Notes: generated by a model not told the origin, from the letters alone. DNA of 64,000 nt from Sulfuricystis multivorans (GCF_003966565.1 NZ_AP018718.1:2046001-2110000), one strand, 5' to 3'; counted from the first letter of the stretch, positions 34,873 through 47,064 are shown. A program made the numbers and translations.

Positions 34873-36006
34873 TCAGGCATCGAGATTGCGCAGCCAGTTG
34901 GCTGCCGAGGTGATGCGCACCATTCCGCGCTGTTCTTCTTGCCGCAAATCACGCACCAGCTGGATGGCCTGGGCGCCGGGAAAACGCGCCGAAAAGGCAC
35001 TCAGCGCCCGGTGCGGGGATGTGTCGGAAAATTTGCATTCGATCAGGTGCGTCAATGTGTTTTCTTCGCTGAGCGCGAAATCCACCTCGGTGCCATCCTT
35101 GGTGCGGATGTAGTGCAGGCCGACCGGTTTGCCGTAGGCATCCTGACGGTAATGTACATGCTTCAGAAGCATCGTCGCCACGGCATTTTCCAGTCGCACG
35201 CCGGCATCTCCCCGCACCAGACCCGTGTCGAAGAAATAGACTTTGGGCGCTTGCAGGATCGCCCGGGAAATATTGCGGTGCCAAGGCAGGACGGTAAAAA
35301 CGACGAACAGTGCGTGAAGCACATCCAGATAGCGTTTCACCGTCGTCGGCGCGACGGCGAGATCGCGAGCGATCGAAGCCAAAGACAGCGGCGAGCCTAC
35401 ACGCTCGCGCAATATCTCGACGAAGAGCCGCATCGTGTTGATTTCATGCAGCCGCGAGAATTCGACGACGTCTTCGCGAATCAGGTCGGTGAAATATTGC
35501 CGCCGCCAGCGTTCGGCTTCGACGGGATCATCGGCCAGGCATGGCTCCGGGAAACCGCCCCGCTGAATGATGCGATCCAACGCCTCATCGGCGCTTCCGC
35601 CTTGTTCTTCGCACCATTCACGTACGGAAATCGGATGCAGCCGGTATGCAAGATAACGGCCAGCCAAAGAATCCCCCGACTGACGCCAGGTTTCCATACG
35701 GGCGCTGCCGGTGACCAGCAGCGCTTGTCCTTGGGGCCGGCCGTCGGCCACACCTTTGAGCCAGGTTTTCCAGCCCTTCATTTTGTGAATCTCGTCCATC
35801 ACCAGCAAGCTGGCGCGTGGATTCCAGCTCTGCCGCTGCAAGACGGCCCGATCCGCCGCAATGTCCCAGCTCAGATATTGCGCAGAAGCATGAGGCGCCA
35901 TCAAATGACGACACAGGGTCGTCTTGCCGACTTGGCGCGGCCCGGTCACCAGCACCATCTTGCACTGCAGGTCCTTGGCGATGAGCTCCTCGAGGTAACG
36001 CCTCAT
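34873..36006 (-). CDS. AAA_14/DUF4143 ATPase (copy 4, intact)
   Basis: This 377-residue AAA_14 plus DUF4143 protein has Walker A GPRQVGKTTLC (about residues 22-32), Walker B LLVMDEIHK and a C-terminal EVDFALSEENTLTHLIECKF nuclease-like signature. It sits between rfbA and rfbD, splitting the rhamnose genes. A perfect 14-base palindrome lies 28 bases upstream of the ATG. It is more distantly related to copies 1 and 3 than family paralogues usually are, so separate acquisition is likely. Function unknown. Confidence 0.88.
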   Translation of the reverse strand: MRRYLEELIAKDLQCKMVLVTGPRQVGKTTLCRHLMAPHASAQYLSWDIAADRAVLQRQSWNPRASLLVMDEIHKMKGWKTWLKGVADGRPQGQALLVTGSARMETWRQSGDSLAGRYLAYRLHPISVREWCEEQGGSADEALDRIIQRGGFPEPCLADDPVEAERWRRQYFTDLIREDVVEFSRLHEINTMRLFVEILRERVGSPLSLASIARDLAVAPTTVKRYLDVLHALFVVFTVLPWHRNISRAILQAPKVYFFDTGLVRGDAGVRLENAVATMLLKHVHYRQDAYGKPVGLHYIRTKDGTEVDFALSEENTLTHLIECKFSDTSPHRALSAFSARFPGAQAIQLVRDLRQEEQRGMVRITSAANWLRNLDA

Positions 36007-36033
36007 GTCGGCTATTTTATCGAATCTGTCAAG

Positions 36034-36047
36034 ATAGTCGCGACTAT
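36034..36047. promoter_or_regulatory. Palindrome upstream of ATPase copy 4
   Basis: A perfect 14-base palindrome (ATAGTCGCGACTAT) lies in the AT-rich 58-base gap between rfbD and the ATPase gene, 28 bases from the start codon. On the coding strand a TTGACA follows it immediately. It is suited to be an operator. Confidence 0.45.
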
Positions 36048-36064
36048 ATTTTCACAACAGCAAA

Positions 36065-36967
36065 TCAAGTCGGGATAATCTGCGCCAGAACGTGATGTAG
36101 CCCTTCCCGCCAATCCGGCAGGACGAGACCGAAGGTTTCGCGCAGCTTGGTGGTATCGAGGCAGGAATTGGCCGGACGAGCTGCCGGCAGGGGATAGTCG
36201 GCGGTGGTAATCGCTTGCACGTCCTCGGGACGCAGGCGCAGCGGCTGGCCGGCAGCCCGCGCCCACCGCACCACTTCCTGGGCGTATTCGTGCCAACTGG
36301 TGCGACCGGCGGCGACGAGGTGATACAAACCGTACGCAAAGTCGGCGCTAGCGGGGCGGCACGCTCGGATGTATTGGCCGAGGATCTGCGCGGTCACGTC
36401 GGCGATCAGCGCTGCCGAAGTCGGCGCGCCGAACTGGTCGGCGACGACTTTGAGGCTGTCGCGCTCGGCGGCGAGTCTGAGCATGGTTTTTGCGAAGTTG
36501 GCGCCGTGCGCGCCGAACACCCAGCTTACGCGGAAGATCAGATGGCGCGCGCCGCTGGCAATCAGCGCCCGTTCGCCGGCGAGCTTGGTTTGGCCATAGA
36601 CGTTCAGCGGATCGGGGGCGTCGTCTTCGCTGTAGCAGCCGTTCTTCCGGCCGTCGAAGACGTAGTCGGTCGAGTAATGCACGACGAGCGCGCCGAGCCT
36701 CTTCGCCTCCTCGCCAAGGATGCCGGGCGCATCGCCATTGATCGCCTGCGCGAGATCCGGCTCGGCTTCGGCCTTGTCCACCGCGGTATAGGCGGCGGGA
36801 TTGACGATGATCTGCGGCTTGACTTGCGCGATCAGGCGGCGGATCGCGGCGGGCTTCGCAAGATCGCATTCGGCGTGGCCGACGGCGATGATCTCGGCGA
36901 GCGGGGCGAGCGCGCGCGCAAGCTCGAAGCCGACCTGGCCGTTCTTGCCGGTGAGGAGGATTTTCAT
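36065..36967 (-). CDS. rfbD: dTDP-4-dehydrorhamnose reductase
   Basis: RmlD/RfbD reduces dTDP-4-keto-rhamnose to dTDP-L-rhamnose. The 300-residue protein has ILLTGKNGQVGFEL at the N-terminus, the STDYVFDG motif (about residue 104), and the catalytic YxxxK in NVYGQTKLAGE. Length is normal. The upstream neighbour is an orphan CopG-type antitoxin gene. Confidence 0.96.
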   Translation of the reverse strand: MKILLTGKNGQVGFELARALAPLAEIIAVGHAECDLAKPAAIRRLIAQVKPQIIVNPAAYTAVDKAEAEPDLAQAINGDAPGILGEEAKRLGALVVHYSTDYVFDGRKNGCYSEDDAPDPLNVYGQTKLAGERALIASGARHLIFRVSWVFGAHGANFAKTMLRLAAERDSLKVVADQFGAPTSAALIADVTAQILGQYIRACRPASADFAYGLYHLVAAGRTSWHEYAQEVVRWARAAGQPLRLRPEDVQAITTADYPLPAARPANSCLDTTKLRETFGLVLPDWREGLHHVLAQIIPT

Positions 36968-37094
36968 CAGGTAGTCCCGAAACGACGTGCTCGTGATGAA
37001 TCAACATCCCGAACCATAGCGCCCGTGCAGGACGCTGTGATTTACGTTGGGCACGTTCATCGGATTACAGCCCGTTCGAATGGATAGTCCAGGA

Positions 37095-37427
37095 TCAGCC
37101 TTCTTGCATGGCACGGCGTTTCGTCGTGGAACGACGTGACGGCTTGGCGACCCCGCGTTCGGTCAGGCGGCCCGTCACGTATTTGTGGAGGACGCTGGCT
37201 ATCAGCGTTTGGTAGGGAACCCCTTCTTCGAGGGCCCTGGCTTGAATGTCGTTCAGGTCGGCGGAAGAGAGGCGGATATTGATTCGTCGGTCCTTGATGG
37301 CCGTAGCGCGGGCCGCTGCCTTGAATTTTGCCAGCTCGGCTTTCGTAGCCACCGATTTGAGCCGACCTTTCTCAAAGGCATCGAGAATCTCCTGTTCGTA
37401 GGCATCAATTTTCGGCATCTGTTCCAC
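37095..37427 (-). CDS. CopG/BrnA-like antitoxin without a visible toxin
   Basis: This 110-residue protein (or 107 from an ATG at 37418) has the EQEILDAFEKGRLKS N-terminus and a ribbon-helix-helix core (RRINIRLSSADLNDIQARALEEGVPYQTLIASVLHKY) typical of the CopG-antitoxin family of type II systems. Such genes normally follow a BrnT-like or other toxin gene. No toxin gene lies in the 60 bases upstream or the 127 bases downstream, so it is an orphan. It sits between rfbB and rfbD. Confidence 0.82.
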   Translation of the reverse strand: MEQMPKIDAYEQEILDAFEKGRLKSVATKAELAKFKAAARATAIKDRRINIRLSSADLNDIQARALEEGVPYQTLIASVLHKYVTGRLTERGVAKPSRRSTTKRRAMQEG

Positions 37428-37487
37428 CCCGCTATTCGGCCAGATTACCTTGCCGTGAGCCTTTTGTCACCACAAACGGCCCTTCGT

Positions 37488-38542
37488 TCAACTTCCATAT
37501 TGCCTGTCGATCCACTCGCGGTAGGCGCCGCTTTGCACATGCGCGACCCACTCCGGGTTGTCCAGATACCACTTGACCGTCTTCTCGATGCCGGTCTCGA
37601 AAGTTTCCCGCGGTCGCCAGCCGAGTTCGCGCTCGATCTTGCGGGCATCGATCGCGTAGCGCCGGTCGTGGCCGGGGCGGTCCTTGACGAAGGTGATCTG
37701 CGCGGCATACGTGTTACCGTCGGGGCGTGGCCGCAGCGTATCGAGCCGCTGGCAAATCGTGCGCACGATCTCGAGGTTGGTCTTCTCGTTCCAACCGCCG
37801 ATGTTGTAGGTCTCGCCGACGCGGCCGCGCGCGAGCACTTCCCGGATCGCGCTGCAATGATCTTTGACGTAGAGCCAGTCGCGCACGTTCTGGCCGTCGC
37901 CATAGATAGGCAGCGGCTTGCCTGCGAGCGCATTGACGATCATCAGGGGAATGAGCTTCTCCGGGAATTGATAGGGGCCGTAGTTGTTCGAGCAGTTGGT
38001 GGTGAGCACCGGCAGGCCATAGGTGTGGTGCCAGGCGCGCACCAGATGGTCGCTGCCCGCCTTGCTGGCCGAATAGGGGCTGTTGGGCTCATAGCGGTGG
38101 GTCTCGGAGAAAGGCGCTTCAGCGGGGCCAAGCGAACCATAGACTTCGTCGGTGGACACGTGCAGGAAGCGGAACGCGGCTTTTTCCGTTTCCGTGAGCT
38201 TGCTCCAGTAGCCGCGCGCGGCTTCGAGCAGCCGGTAGGTGCCGACGATGTTGGTCTGGATGAAATCCTCCGGCCCGTGGATGCTGCGGTCGACATGCGA
38301 TTCGGCGGCGAAATGGATGATCGCGCGCGGGCGGTGCTCGGCCAGCAGTTGTGCGACGAGAGCGAAGTCGCCGATGTCGCCGCGCACGAAGATGTGGCGC
38401 GGATCATTGGCCAGGCTGCGCAGGTTTTCCAGGTTGCCGGCATAAGTGAGGCGGTCGAGATCGACCACCGGCTCGTCCATCGCCTCGAGCCAGTCGAGCA
38501 CGAAATTGCTGCCGATAAATCCTGCGCCGCCAGTCACGAGAA

Positions 38543-38546
<4 letters not shown>
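37488..38546 (-). CDS. rfbB: dTDP-glucose 4,6-dehydratase
   Basis: RmlB/RfbB makes dTDP-4-keto-6-deoxyglucose. The 352-residue protein starts [20 protein letters not shown] from a GTG at 38546. It has the ESHVDRSI block, the VSTDEVYG serine/threonine motif (about residue 133), and the YSASK tyrosine/lysine pair. The GTG overlaps the uvrA stop by four bases (GTGA), so the two genes are translationally coupled. This is an unusual partner for a DNA repair gene. Confidence 0.96.
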
Positions 38547-41359
<2,813 letters not shown>

Positions 41360-41724
41360 GCGGGATCGAACGAAATGGCGAACCCGACACTATACGGAAA
41401 ATCCCTGCCGCACCGAAGCCGCCGGGTTGTTGCAGCCTTGAACCTAAAAACCTCAGTTGGACGCGCCCGATGGTGCGTGCCGGCGGGCGGATGGCGCGAC
41501 GCGACGACGCAGCAGGCTCATGCCTGCAAGGAGGAGCAACAAAGCCAGGCGCCCGTCGGCGCGTGCCAGGGGGTGCGTAGCGGGGTCACCTCTCCGGTGA
41601 GCGGAATCAGTGAGACATCTTTCGATCTTCTCAGGCATTTTTTGCCTTCAGGAGCGGTCAACTGGGGTTTTTAGGTTGAAGAATCGTGTATGATGCACAT
41701 CGTTACAGATATCCGATACACACC
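41360..41724. other. Intergenic region between uvrA and vapB
   Basis: This 365-base stretch contains no gene that I can support. Most of it is the 233-bp MITE-like element listed separately. The 80 bases next to uvrA probably hold the uvrA promoter. The 45 bases next to vapB include a weak inverted pair, GTGTAT (41686) and ATACAC (41716), that could be an operator for the vapBC operon. Confidence 0.6.
41443..41675. mobile_element. MITE-like element, copy A (233 bp)
   Basis: The element is bounded by terminal inverted repeats: left CCTAAAAACCTCAGTTG, right (reverse-complemented) CCTAAAAACCCCAGTTG, one mismatch. It is flanked by a perfect 5-bp direct repeat TTGAA (41438-41442 and 41676-41680), the footprint of transposition. 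It has no transposase gene. It is inverted relative to copy B at 51.9 kb, has exactly the same length, and is clearly homologous along its whole length. Ends beginning CCT and a 5-bp duplication resemble IS1380-group elements, but that is an inference. Confidence 0.9.
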
Positions 41725-41976
41725 ATGCGCACTAACATCATCCTCGACGACGAACTCATCGCCCAAGCGATGAAGGCCGGGCCGTTCAAGACCAAGAAAG
41801 AAGCGGTCGATGCCGGCTTGCGTCTATTGGCGCGTCAGGCCGCCTACCGCGAGATTCTCGCCTTGCGCGGCAAGCTGCGCTGGGAAGACGCCCAACCGGC
41901 CGCAAGCCAGCTGGTCATGGAACCGCCCGCTCGCTATGAGGCGAGCGAAGCCGATGTGACGGCGACGGGCAAATGA
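41725..41976 (+). CDS. vapB: VapB-type antitoxin (second vapBC pair)
   Basis: This 83-residue protein starts MRTNIILDDELIAQAMKAGPFKTKKEAVDAGLRLLARQ, the VapB/DUF2191 DNA-binding pattern. A short C-terminal tail that should bind VapC follows. The ATG at 41725 is chosen over an upstream in-frame ATG because it gives the canonical N-terminus. Its stop overlaps the vapC start. Confidence 0.9.
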   Translation: MRTNIILDDELIAQAMKAGPFKTKKEAVDAGLRLLARQAAYREILALRGKLRWEDAQPAASQLVMEPPARYEASEADVTATGK

Positions 41977-42374
41977 TCCTCGTCGACGCTTCCGTCTGGA
42001 TCGACTTCTTCAACGGCCGTGAGACGACGGCGGTCGCACGGCTCACCGATCTGCTCGCCGATGGCGCAGCACCCTTGGAAATGGCCGATCTGACCCTCTT
42101 CGAGGTGCTGCGCGGTTTTTGCGATCCACAAGACTTCTTCGCGGCGAAACGGGCGCTTTCCGCCTTGCCGGTGGTCGCGATCGGCGGCCAGGAAAACGCG
42201 CTCGCCGCCGCGGAACATTACCGGGCATTGCGCAGGCTGGGCATTACAATTCGCAGCCCGATCGACGTCTTGCTCGCCAGCTTCTGCATCGAACACGGCT
42301 ACGCCCTGCTTCACAGCGATGCCGATTTCGACGCGCTCGAAGCGCACCGCGGCTTGCGCGTCTGGCGCCATTGA
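41973..42374 (+). CDS. vapC: VapC-family PIN-domain toxin (second vapBC pair)
   Basis: This 133-residue PIN-domain ribonuclease contains MILVDASVWIDFF (first Asp), the ADLTLFEVLRG glutamate region, and LLHSDADFDAL near the C-terminus. The set is the usual three or four acidic residues. It overlaps vapB by four bases (ATGA). The pair lies between the MITE copy A and the MFS/ssb operon and is a different subtype from the pair at 30 kb. Confidence 0.92.
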   Translation: MILVDASVWIDFFNGRETTAVARLTDLLADGAAPLEMADLTLFEVLRGFCDPQDFFAAKRALSALPVVAIGGQENALAAAEHYRALRRLGITIRSPIDVLLASFCIEHGYALLHSDADFDALEAHRGLRVWRH

Positions 42375-42386
42375 GAGAGTTTTTCT

Positions 42387-43571
42387 ATGCGTTCCCCCGC
42401 CCTTGACCCGATGACCCCCGCCGAGCGACGCACCGGCGGCGTGCTGGCCGGCATCTTCGGCCTGCGCATGCTCGGGCTTTTCCTCGTCCTGCCGGTATTC
42501 ACGCTGCTGGCCCGGAAGCTTCCCGGCGGCGACGATACGCTGCTGGTGGGCCTCGCCTTGGGTGCCTATGGTCTGACCCAGGCCTTTTTGCAGATTCCGT
42601 TTGGCATCGCTTCCGACCGCTTCGGCCGCAAGCCGGTGATCGCGTTTGGTCTCCTGCTGTTCGCGGCCGGCAGCTTCGTCGCCGCGGCCGCGCCGAACAT
42701 CCACGTCATGATCGTCGGCAGGGTGCTGCAGGGCGCCGGGGCGATTTCCGCCGCGATCACCGCGCTGGCCGCGGATCTGACCCGCGAGCAGCATCGCACC
42801 AAGGTGATGGCGATGATCGGCGCCTCGATCGGCCTGGTGTTCGCCGCCTCATTGGTGATCGCGCCGCCTCTGGCGGCCGCCTTGGGCCTTTCGGGCTTGT
42901 TCGTACTGATCGGCGCGCTCGCGCTTGGCGCCATCGTGCTGCTGTTCAGTGCCGTGCCGAAGCCGCCGAGTTTCGCAACGCACGAGCGTCCGCCGTTTGC
43001 TACCGTGCTGTTCGATGCGAAGCTCGCGCGCATCAATTTCGGTGTCTTCGCGCTGCACCTGATGCAGACGGCGCTGTGGGTCGTCATCCCGCCGGCGCTG
43101 GCGGCCGCAGGGCTTCCCGGCGGCGAGCACTGGAAGATTTATCTGCCTGCGGTGCTGCTCTCATTCGCCGTGATGGTGCCGGCAGTCATCGTCGCCGAAA
43201 AACGCGGCCGCATGCGCTCGGTCTATGTCGGCGCGGTGGCGCTCCTGATCGTCGTCCAGGGCGGCCTAGCGCTCTCCGGCGGTCTGTGGGCGACGGGCCT
43301 GTGGTTGCTCGCCTTCTTCATCGGCTTCAACATCCTCGAGGCGCTGCAGCCCTCGCTGATCTCGCGCCTCGCCCCGCCCGCCGCGAAAGGCGCCGCACTG
43401 GGCATCTACAACACGACGCAGTCGATCGGCCTGTTCCTCGGCGGCGCTCTGGGCGGCTGGCTCGGCAAGCATCACGGCCCGAGCGGCGTTCATCTCGCTT
43501 GCGCCGCGCTTGGTATCATCTGGCTGATGCTGGCGTCACTGCTGCAGACGCCCCAACCACGGACGAACTAG
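42387..43571 (+). CDS. MFS transporter (YajR-like drug/metabolite antiporter)
   Basis: This 394-residue major facilitator protein has 12 predicted membrane segments. The MFS loop motif is seen as GIASDRFGRKPVI (about residue 72) and the GRVLQGAGAISAAITALAADLT motif C-like region follows. It directly precedes ssb, a common betaproteobacterial arrangement next to uvrA. The substrate cannot be predicted. Confidence 0.88.
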   Translation: MRSPALDPMTPAERRTGGVLAGIFGLRMLGLFLVLPVFTLLARKLPGGDDTLLVGLALGAYGLTQAFLQIPFGIASDRFGRKPVIAFGLLLFAAGSFVAAAAPNIHVMIVGRVLQGAGAISAAITALAADLTREQHRTKVMAMIGASIGLVFAASLVIAPPLAAALGLSGLFVLIGALALGAIVLLFSAVPKPPSFATHERPPFATVLFDAKLARINFGVFALHLMQTALWVVIPPALAAAGLPGGEHWKIYLPAVLLSFAVMVPAVIVAEKRGRMRSVYVGAVALLIVVQGGLALSGGLWATGLWLLAFFIGFNILEALQPSLISRLAPPAAKGAALGIYNTTQSIGLFLGGALGGWLGKHHGPSGVHLACAALGIIWLMLASLLQTPQPRTN

Positions 43572-43580
43572 GGAGAGAAC

Positions 43581-44021
43581 ATGGCCTCGGTGAACAAAGT
43601 GATTCTGGTGGGCAATCTCGGCGCGGACCCAGAGATCCGCTATCTGCCGAACGGCGATGCCGTGACGAACATCCGGCTGGCCACCACTGAGAGCTGGAAG
43701 GACAAGAACACCGGCGAGAGGAAGGAGATGACCGAGTGGCACCGCGTGGTGTTCTATCGCAAGCTCGCCGAGATCGCCGGTCAGTATCTCAAGAAAGGAT
43801 CGCAGGTCTATGTCGAAGGCCGCCTGCGCACCCGCAAGTGGCAGGGACAGGACGGCCAGGACCGCTACACCACCGAGATCGAGGCCAACGAGATGCAGAT
43901 GCTCGGCCGGCGCGAAGGCATGGGTGAGGCTGGTCCACGTGAGACTGGCGCGCGCCCCGCGCCAAGCGCCCCGGCGACGAATGGCGGCTTCAGTGACGTC
44001 GAGGACGACATTCCGTTTTGA
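43581..44021 (+). CDS. ssb: Single-stranded DNA-binding protein
   Basis: SSB coats single-stranded DNA during replication and repair. The 146-residue protein has the OB-fold start [20 protein letters not shown], the [23 protein letters not shown] block and the acidic C-terminal partner-binding tail DVEDDIPF. Spacing to the MFS gene is nine bases. The stop overlaps the next gene by one base (TGATG). Confidence 0.97.
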   Translation: MASVNKVILVGNLGADPEIRYLPNGDAVTNIRLATTESWKDKNTGERKEMTEWHRVVFYRKLAEIAGQYLKKGSQVYVEGRLRTRKWQGQDGQDRYTTEIEANEMQMLGRREGMGEAGPRETGARPAPSAPATNGGFSDVEDDIPF

Positions 44022-45352
44022 TGAAACGCCGGCACCGTCCGCTGCGTGAATATTCGCTGCGCGATCTGCTGCTCGTCGGCTTGCCGCTGCTGTTCCTGGT
44101 GATCGCTGGTTTCTGGCTTGCGTCGCGCTTCATCCGCCCCGCTCCGCCGGATACATTGACGCTCTCGACCGGCAGCGAGGGCGGTGCCTATCAGCGTTTC
44201 GGTGCGATCTACAAAGACGTGCTGGCACGCTATGGCGTCACGGTCAGCGAATGGCCTTCGGCGGGTTCGACCGAAAATCTGGCGCGGCTGCGCGACCCGA
44301 ACGAGGCCATCGATGCCGCCTTCATCCAAGGCGGCACCGCTTCCATTCAGGAAGGCGACGCGCTCTACTCGCTGGGCAGCCTCTACTACGAACCGTTGTG
44401 GATTTTTTATCGTGCCGAGCTCGGCTCGCCGACACGCCTCATCGACCTAAAGGGCAAGCGCATTGCGATCGGCCTTCCCGGCAGCGGCACCCGCCACCTT
44501 GCCGACCAAATGCTTTCCGTCAGCCAGATCGATGCCACCAACACTCGTCTGATCGAGCAAGGCGGCCTGGGACTTGCGGAAGCCTTGGCCAACAAACGCA
44601 TCGATGCTGCCTTCGTCGTCGGCCCTACTCAATCGGCAACGGTTTGGACCTTGCTGCACACGCCCGGCGTGCGGCTGATGAATCTCGTCCATGCCGAAGC
44701 CTACACACGCCAGTTTCCGTGGCTGAACAAGCTGGTGCTACCACGCGGGGCGATCGATCTGGCCGCCGACCAGCCGCCGACCGAAGTCGCGCTGCTGGCG
44801 CCGACGGCGACCTTGGTGGTGCGCGCGGATACTCATCCGGCATTGGTCGATCTGCTGCTGCAGGCGATGACCGAGGCCCACGGTGGCGCTGGTATCTTCC
44901 AGCGTGCCGGCGAGTTTCCCCGTCCGACGGTCGCAGGGAGCGTCGACTTCCCGCTTTCGCCCGAAGCGGAGCGGTTCTACAAATCCGGCAAACCCTGGCT
45001 GCAACGTTTCCTGCCGTTCTGGGCGGCGACCCTGATCGACCGGATGGTGGTGATGCTGATTCCGCTGTTTGCGGTATTGATCCCGGTGCTGAAATTCGCC
45101 CCCGGGCTCTACAACTGGCGTATCAAGTCGCGCATCTACCGGCGTTATGGTGAGCTCAAGTTTCTCGAAGCCGAACTCGAAGCCGATCCCACGAAGCTTT
45201 CGCGCGAGGAATGGATGAAGCGCGTCGATGCAATCGAACGCGAAGTCAATCACCTGGCGGTTCCGCTGGCCTTCAGCGACATGGTCTACACCCTGCGCGT
45301 GCATCTGGGGCTGGTGCGCAAGGCGATCGACAAGGCCACTACAGGTGCCTGA
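44021..45352 (+). CDS. Membrane-anchored TAXI-type solute-binding protein
   Basis: This 443-residue protein has an N-terminal membrane anchor (about residues 17-35). A TAXI/TRAP-type binding domain follows ([67 protein letters not shown]). A second hydrophobic segment near residues 325-355 comes before a C-terminal cytoplasmic tail. TAXI proteins normally deliver substrates to TRAP transporters. No TRAP permease genes are nearby, and the two anchors suggest a sensing or scaffold role. It overlaps the convergent rfaE2 gene by 14 bases. Confidence 0.83.
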   Translation: MKRRHRPLREYSLRDLLLVGLPLLFLVIAGFWLASRFIRPAPPDTLTLSTGSEGGAYQRFGAIYKDVLARYGVTVSEWPSAGSTENLARLRDPNEAIDAAFIQGGTASIQEGDALYSLGSLYYEPLWIFYRAELGSPTRLIDLKGKRIAIGLPGSGTRHLADQMLSVSQIDATNTRLIEQGGLGLAEALANKRIDAAFVVGPTQSATVWTLLHTPGVRLMNLVHAEAYTRQFPWLNKLVLPRGAIDLAADQPPTEVALLAPTATLVVRADTHPALVDLLLQAMTEAHGGAGIFQRAGEFPRPTVAGSVDFPLSPEAERFYKSGKPWLQRFLPFWAATLIDRMVVMLIPLFAVLIPVLKFAPGLYNWRIKSRIYRRYGELKFLEAELEADPTKLSREEWMKRVDAIEREVNHLAVPLAFSDMVYTLRVHLGLVRKAIDKATTGA

Positions 45353-45827
45353 TCTTCTCCAGCAGCGCGGTGGTCGAGCGCGTGTGCAGGAAGGGGATCG
45401 AATGCACTTCCCCGCCCCAGCCGAGCACTTCCGCCGCGCCGACGATTTTCTCGACCGGCCAATCGCCACCCTTGACGAGGATCTCGGGCCGGCAGTCGAG
45501 GATGCGCTGCAAGGGCGTGTCCTCGTCGAACCAGGTGACCAGGGAGACGCTTTCCAGCGCGGCGAGCACCGCGATGCGGTCTTCGAGCGGATTGACGGGT
45601 CGATCGCCGCCTTTACCGAGCCGCCTGACCGAGGCATCGGAATTGACCGCGACGATCAGGCTCGCGCCCAAGGCGCGCGCCTGGGCGAGATAGGTGACAT
45701 GGCCACGGTGCAGGAGGTCGAAACAGCCGTTGGTGAATACCCTGGGCGCCGGCAAGAGCGCCGCGCGCGCCGCCAGCTCGGCGGGCGCGCACAGTTTTCG
45801 CTCGAAGGCCGGCGGCGGATAGATCAC
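45339..45827 (-). CDS. rfaE2: D-glycero-beta-D-manno-heptose 1-phosphate adenylyltransferase
   Basis: This 162-residue protein corresponds to the C-terminal half of HldE. It activates heptose-1-phosphate as ADP-heptose for LPS inner core. It has the nucleotidyltransferase signature [21 protein letters not shown] (HXGH type), and KGGDW and [11 protein letters not shown] follow. The kinase half is not here and is presumably encoded elsewhere. The GTG start at 45827 overlaps the BON lipoprotein stop (GTGA). Confidence 0.95.
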   Translation of the reverse strand: MIYPPPAFERKLCAPAELAARAALLPAPRVFTNGCFDLLHRGHVTYLAQARALGASLIVAVNSDASVRRLGKGGDRPVNPLEDRIAVLAALESVSLVTWFDEDTPLQRILDCRPEILVKGGDWPVEKIVGAAEVLGWGGEVHSIPFLHTRSTTALLEKIRHL

Positions 45828-46474
45828 TGTGCCGGCTTGGGCTGTGCCTGCTGCGCCGGCGCGCCGGATGCGCCCTGCCCGCCGCCGGAGAGCCGTTGCG
45901 CCTCGGCCTCCGAAATGATCTCGAAGACGCGCACGACTTTCTTGACCCCACCCGTGGTGCGGGCGATCTCGACCGCGGCATTGGCTTCTTTTTGCGTCAC
46001 CAGGCCCATTAAATACACCACGCCGTCTTCGGTGACCACCTTGACATGATTGGCCGCGAACTGGTTGGCATCGATGAAACGCGCCTTGACCTTCGAGGTG
46101 ATGTAAGTGTCATTGCTGCGCGAGGCCAAGGAGCTCGCGCCGGCGATGGCGAGCTCGTTGCTGATCGCCTTGACGTTCGGCACCGCGGCGACGATCTTTT
46201 CGACCTCCGCCTTGGTCGCGGCATCTGGCACCTCGCCGGTGAGCAACACGGTGCGGTTGTAGCTGGTGACGTTGACATGGGTGCTGCTGCCGAACTTTTC
46301 CGAGATGCGGCTTGCGGCGCGCAACTCGATGCCTTCGTCGGTCACCTGGGTTTCCGTCGTGCGGCGGTCGGCATAGGCCAGCACGCCGACGCCGGTGCCG
46401 ACGGCCACGGCGCCGAAGCATCCGGACAAGAGGGGGACGAGGGTGGCAAGCAGGATCAGGGTGCGTCGCTTCAT
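45824..46474 (-). CDS. BON-domain lipoprotein (YraP/DolP-like)
   Basis: This 216-residue lipoprotein has the lipobox LVPLLSGC (Cys about residue 19) and two BON domains, one around [27 protein letters not shown] and one around [21 protein letters not shown] Gln/Ala/Pro-rich tail ends it. DolP (YraP) in E. coli supports outer-membrane integrity. It is directly downstream of diaA and yraN as in E. coli, and its start overlaps the diaA stop. Confidence 0.92.
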   Translation of the reverse strand: MKRRTLILLATLVPLLSGCFGAVAVGTGVGVLAYADRRTTETQVTDEGIELRAASRISEKFGSSTHVNVTSYNRTVLLTGEVPDAATKAEVEKIVAAVPNVKAISNELAIAGASSLASRSNDTYITSKVKARFIDANQFAANHVKVVTEDGVVYLMGLVTQKEANAAVEIARTTGGVKKVVRVFEIISEAEAQRLSGGGQGASGAPAQQAQPKPAQ

Positions 46475-47064
46475 TGGCTTTCTCCGAGGATGAGGGCGTC
46501 GATGCCGTCGCACAGGCAGTGGATCGTCAGGAGATGGACTTCCTGGATACGCGCCGTGCGATCGGCGGGAACACAAATATGAATGTCGTCCGAGCCGAGT
46601 CGCTGGCCGATGGTTCCGCCGCCTTTGCCGGTGAGCGCGACGACACGGATGCCCAGCGCATGGGCGGTATCGATCGCCGCGGCGACGTTCGGCGAATTGC
46701 CGGAGGTCGAGATCGCCAGCAAGACGTCGCCCGCGCGCCCGAGTGCCGCCACCTGCTTGGCGAACACCTGATCGAAGGTATAGTCATTGGCGATCGAAGT
46801 GAGCGTGGAGGTGTCGGTGGTCAACGCGAGCGCCGCCAGCGGCCGCCGCTCCTTTTCGAAGCGGTTCAAAAGCTCTGCAGCGAAATGCTGGCTATCGGCG
46901 GCCGAACCGCCGTTGCCACAACTCATCACCTTGCCGCCGGCGGAAAGTGTCGCGGCCATCAGGCGGATCGCTTGCTCGAGCGGTGCAGCAAGTGCCGGGA
47001 GCGCCGCGCTTTTCACGGCGAGACTGTCGTCGAACTGCGTTTTGATGCGTTGAAGAAGGCTCAT
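46471..47064 (-). CDS. diaA: SIS-domain protein DiaA / phosphoheptose isomerase GmhA
   Basis: This 197-residue SIS-domain protein has GGKVMSCGNGGSAADSQHFAAEL near the N-terminus and LLAISTSGNSPNVAAAI in the middle. DiaA and GmhA are close paralogues. The order yraN, diaA, yraP favours DiaA (an initiator of replication partner of DnaA). The adjacent rfaE2 and a complete sugar-binding site would also suit GmhA, so a dual reading is kept. The start at 47064 (MSLLQRIKTQFDDSL) is preferred over a GTG six bases upstream. Confidence 0.88.
   Translation of the reverse strand: MSLLQRIKTQFDDSLAVKSAALPALAAPLEQAIRLMAATLSAGGKVMSCGNGGSAADSQHFAAELLNRFEKERRPLAALALTTDTSTLTSIANDYTFDQVFAKQVAALGRAGDVLLAISTSGNSPNVAAAIDTAHALGIRVVALTGKGGGTIGQRLGSDDIHICVPADRTARIQEVHLLTIHCLCDGIDALILGESQ

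Noticed and set aside
34864-36078. Long plus-strand reading frame opposite the fourth ATPase.
   Set aside because: It is the antisense of a gene with clear Walker motifs, and its translation resembles no known protein.
41676-41721. Sigma-70 promoter for vapBC using the element's right flank.
   Set aside because: TTGAAG and TATGAT are only seven bases apart, and no better-spaced pair is visible.
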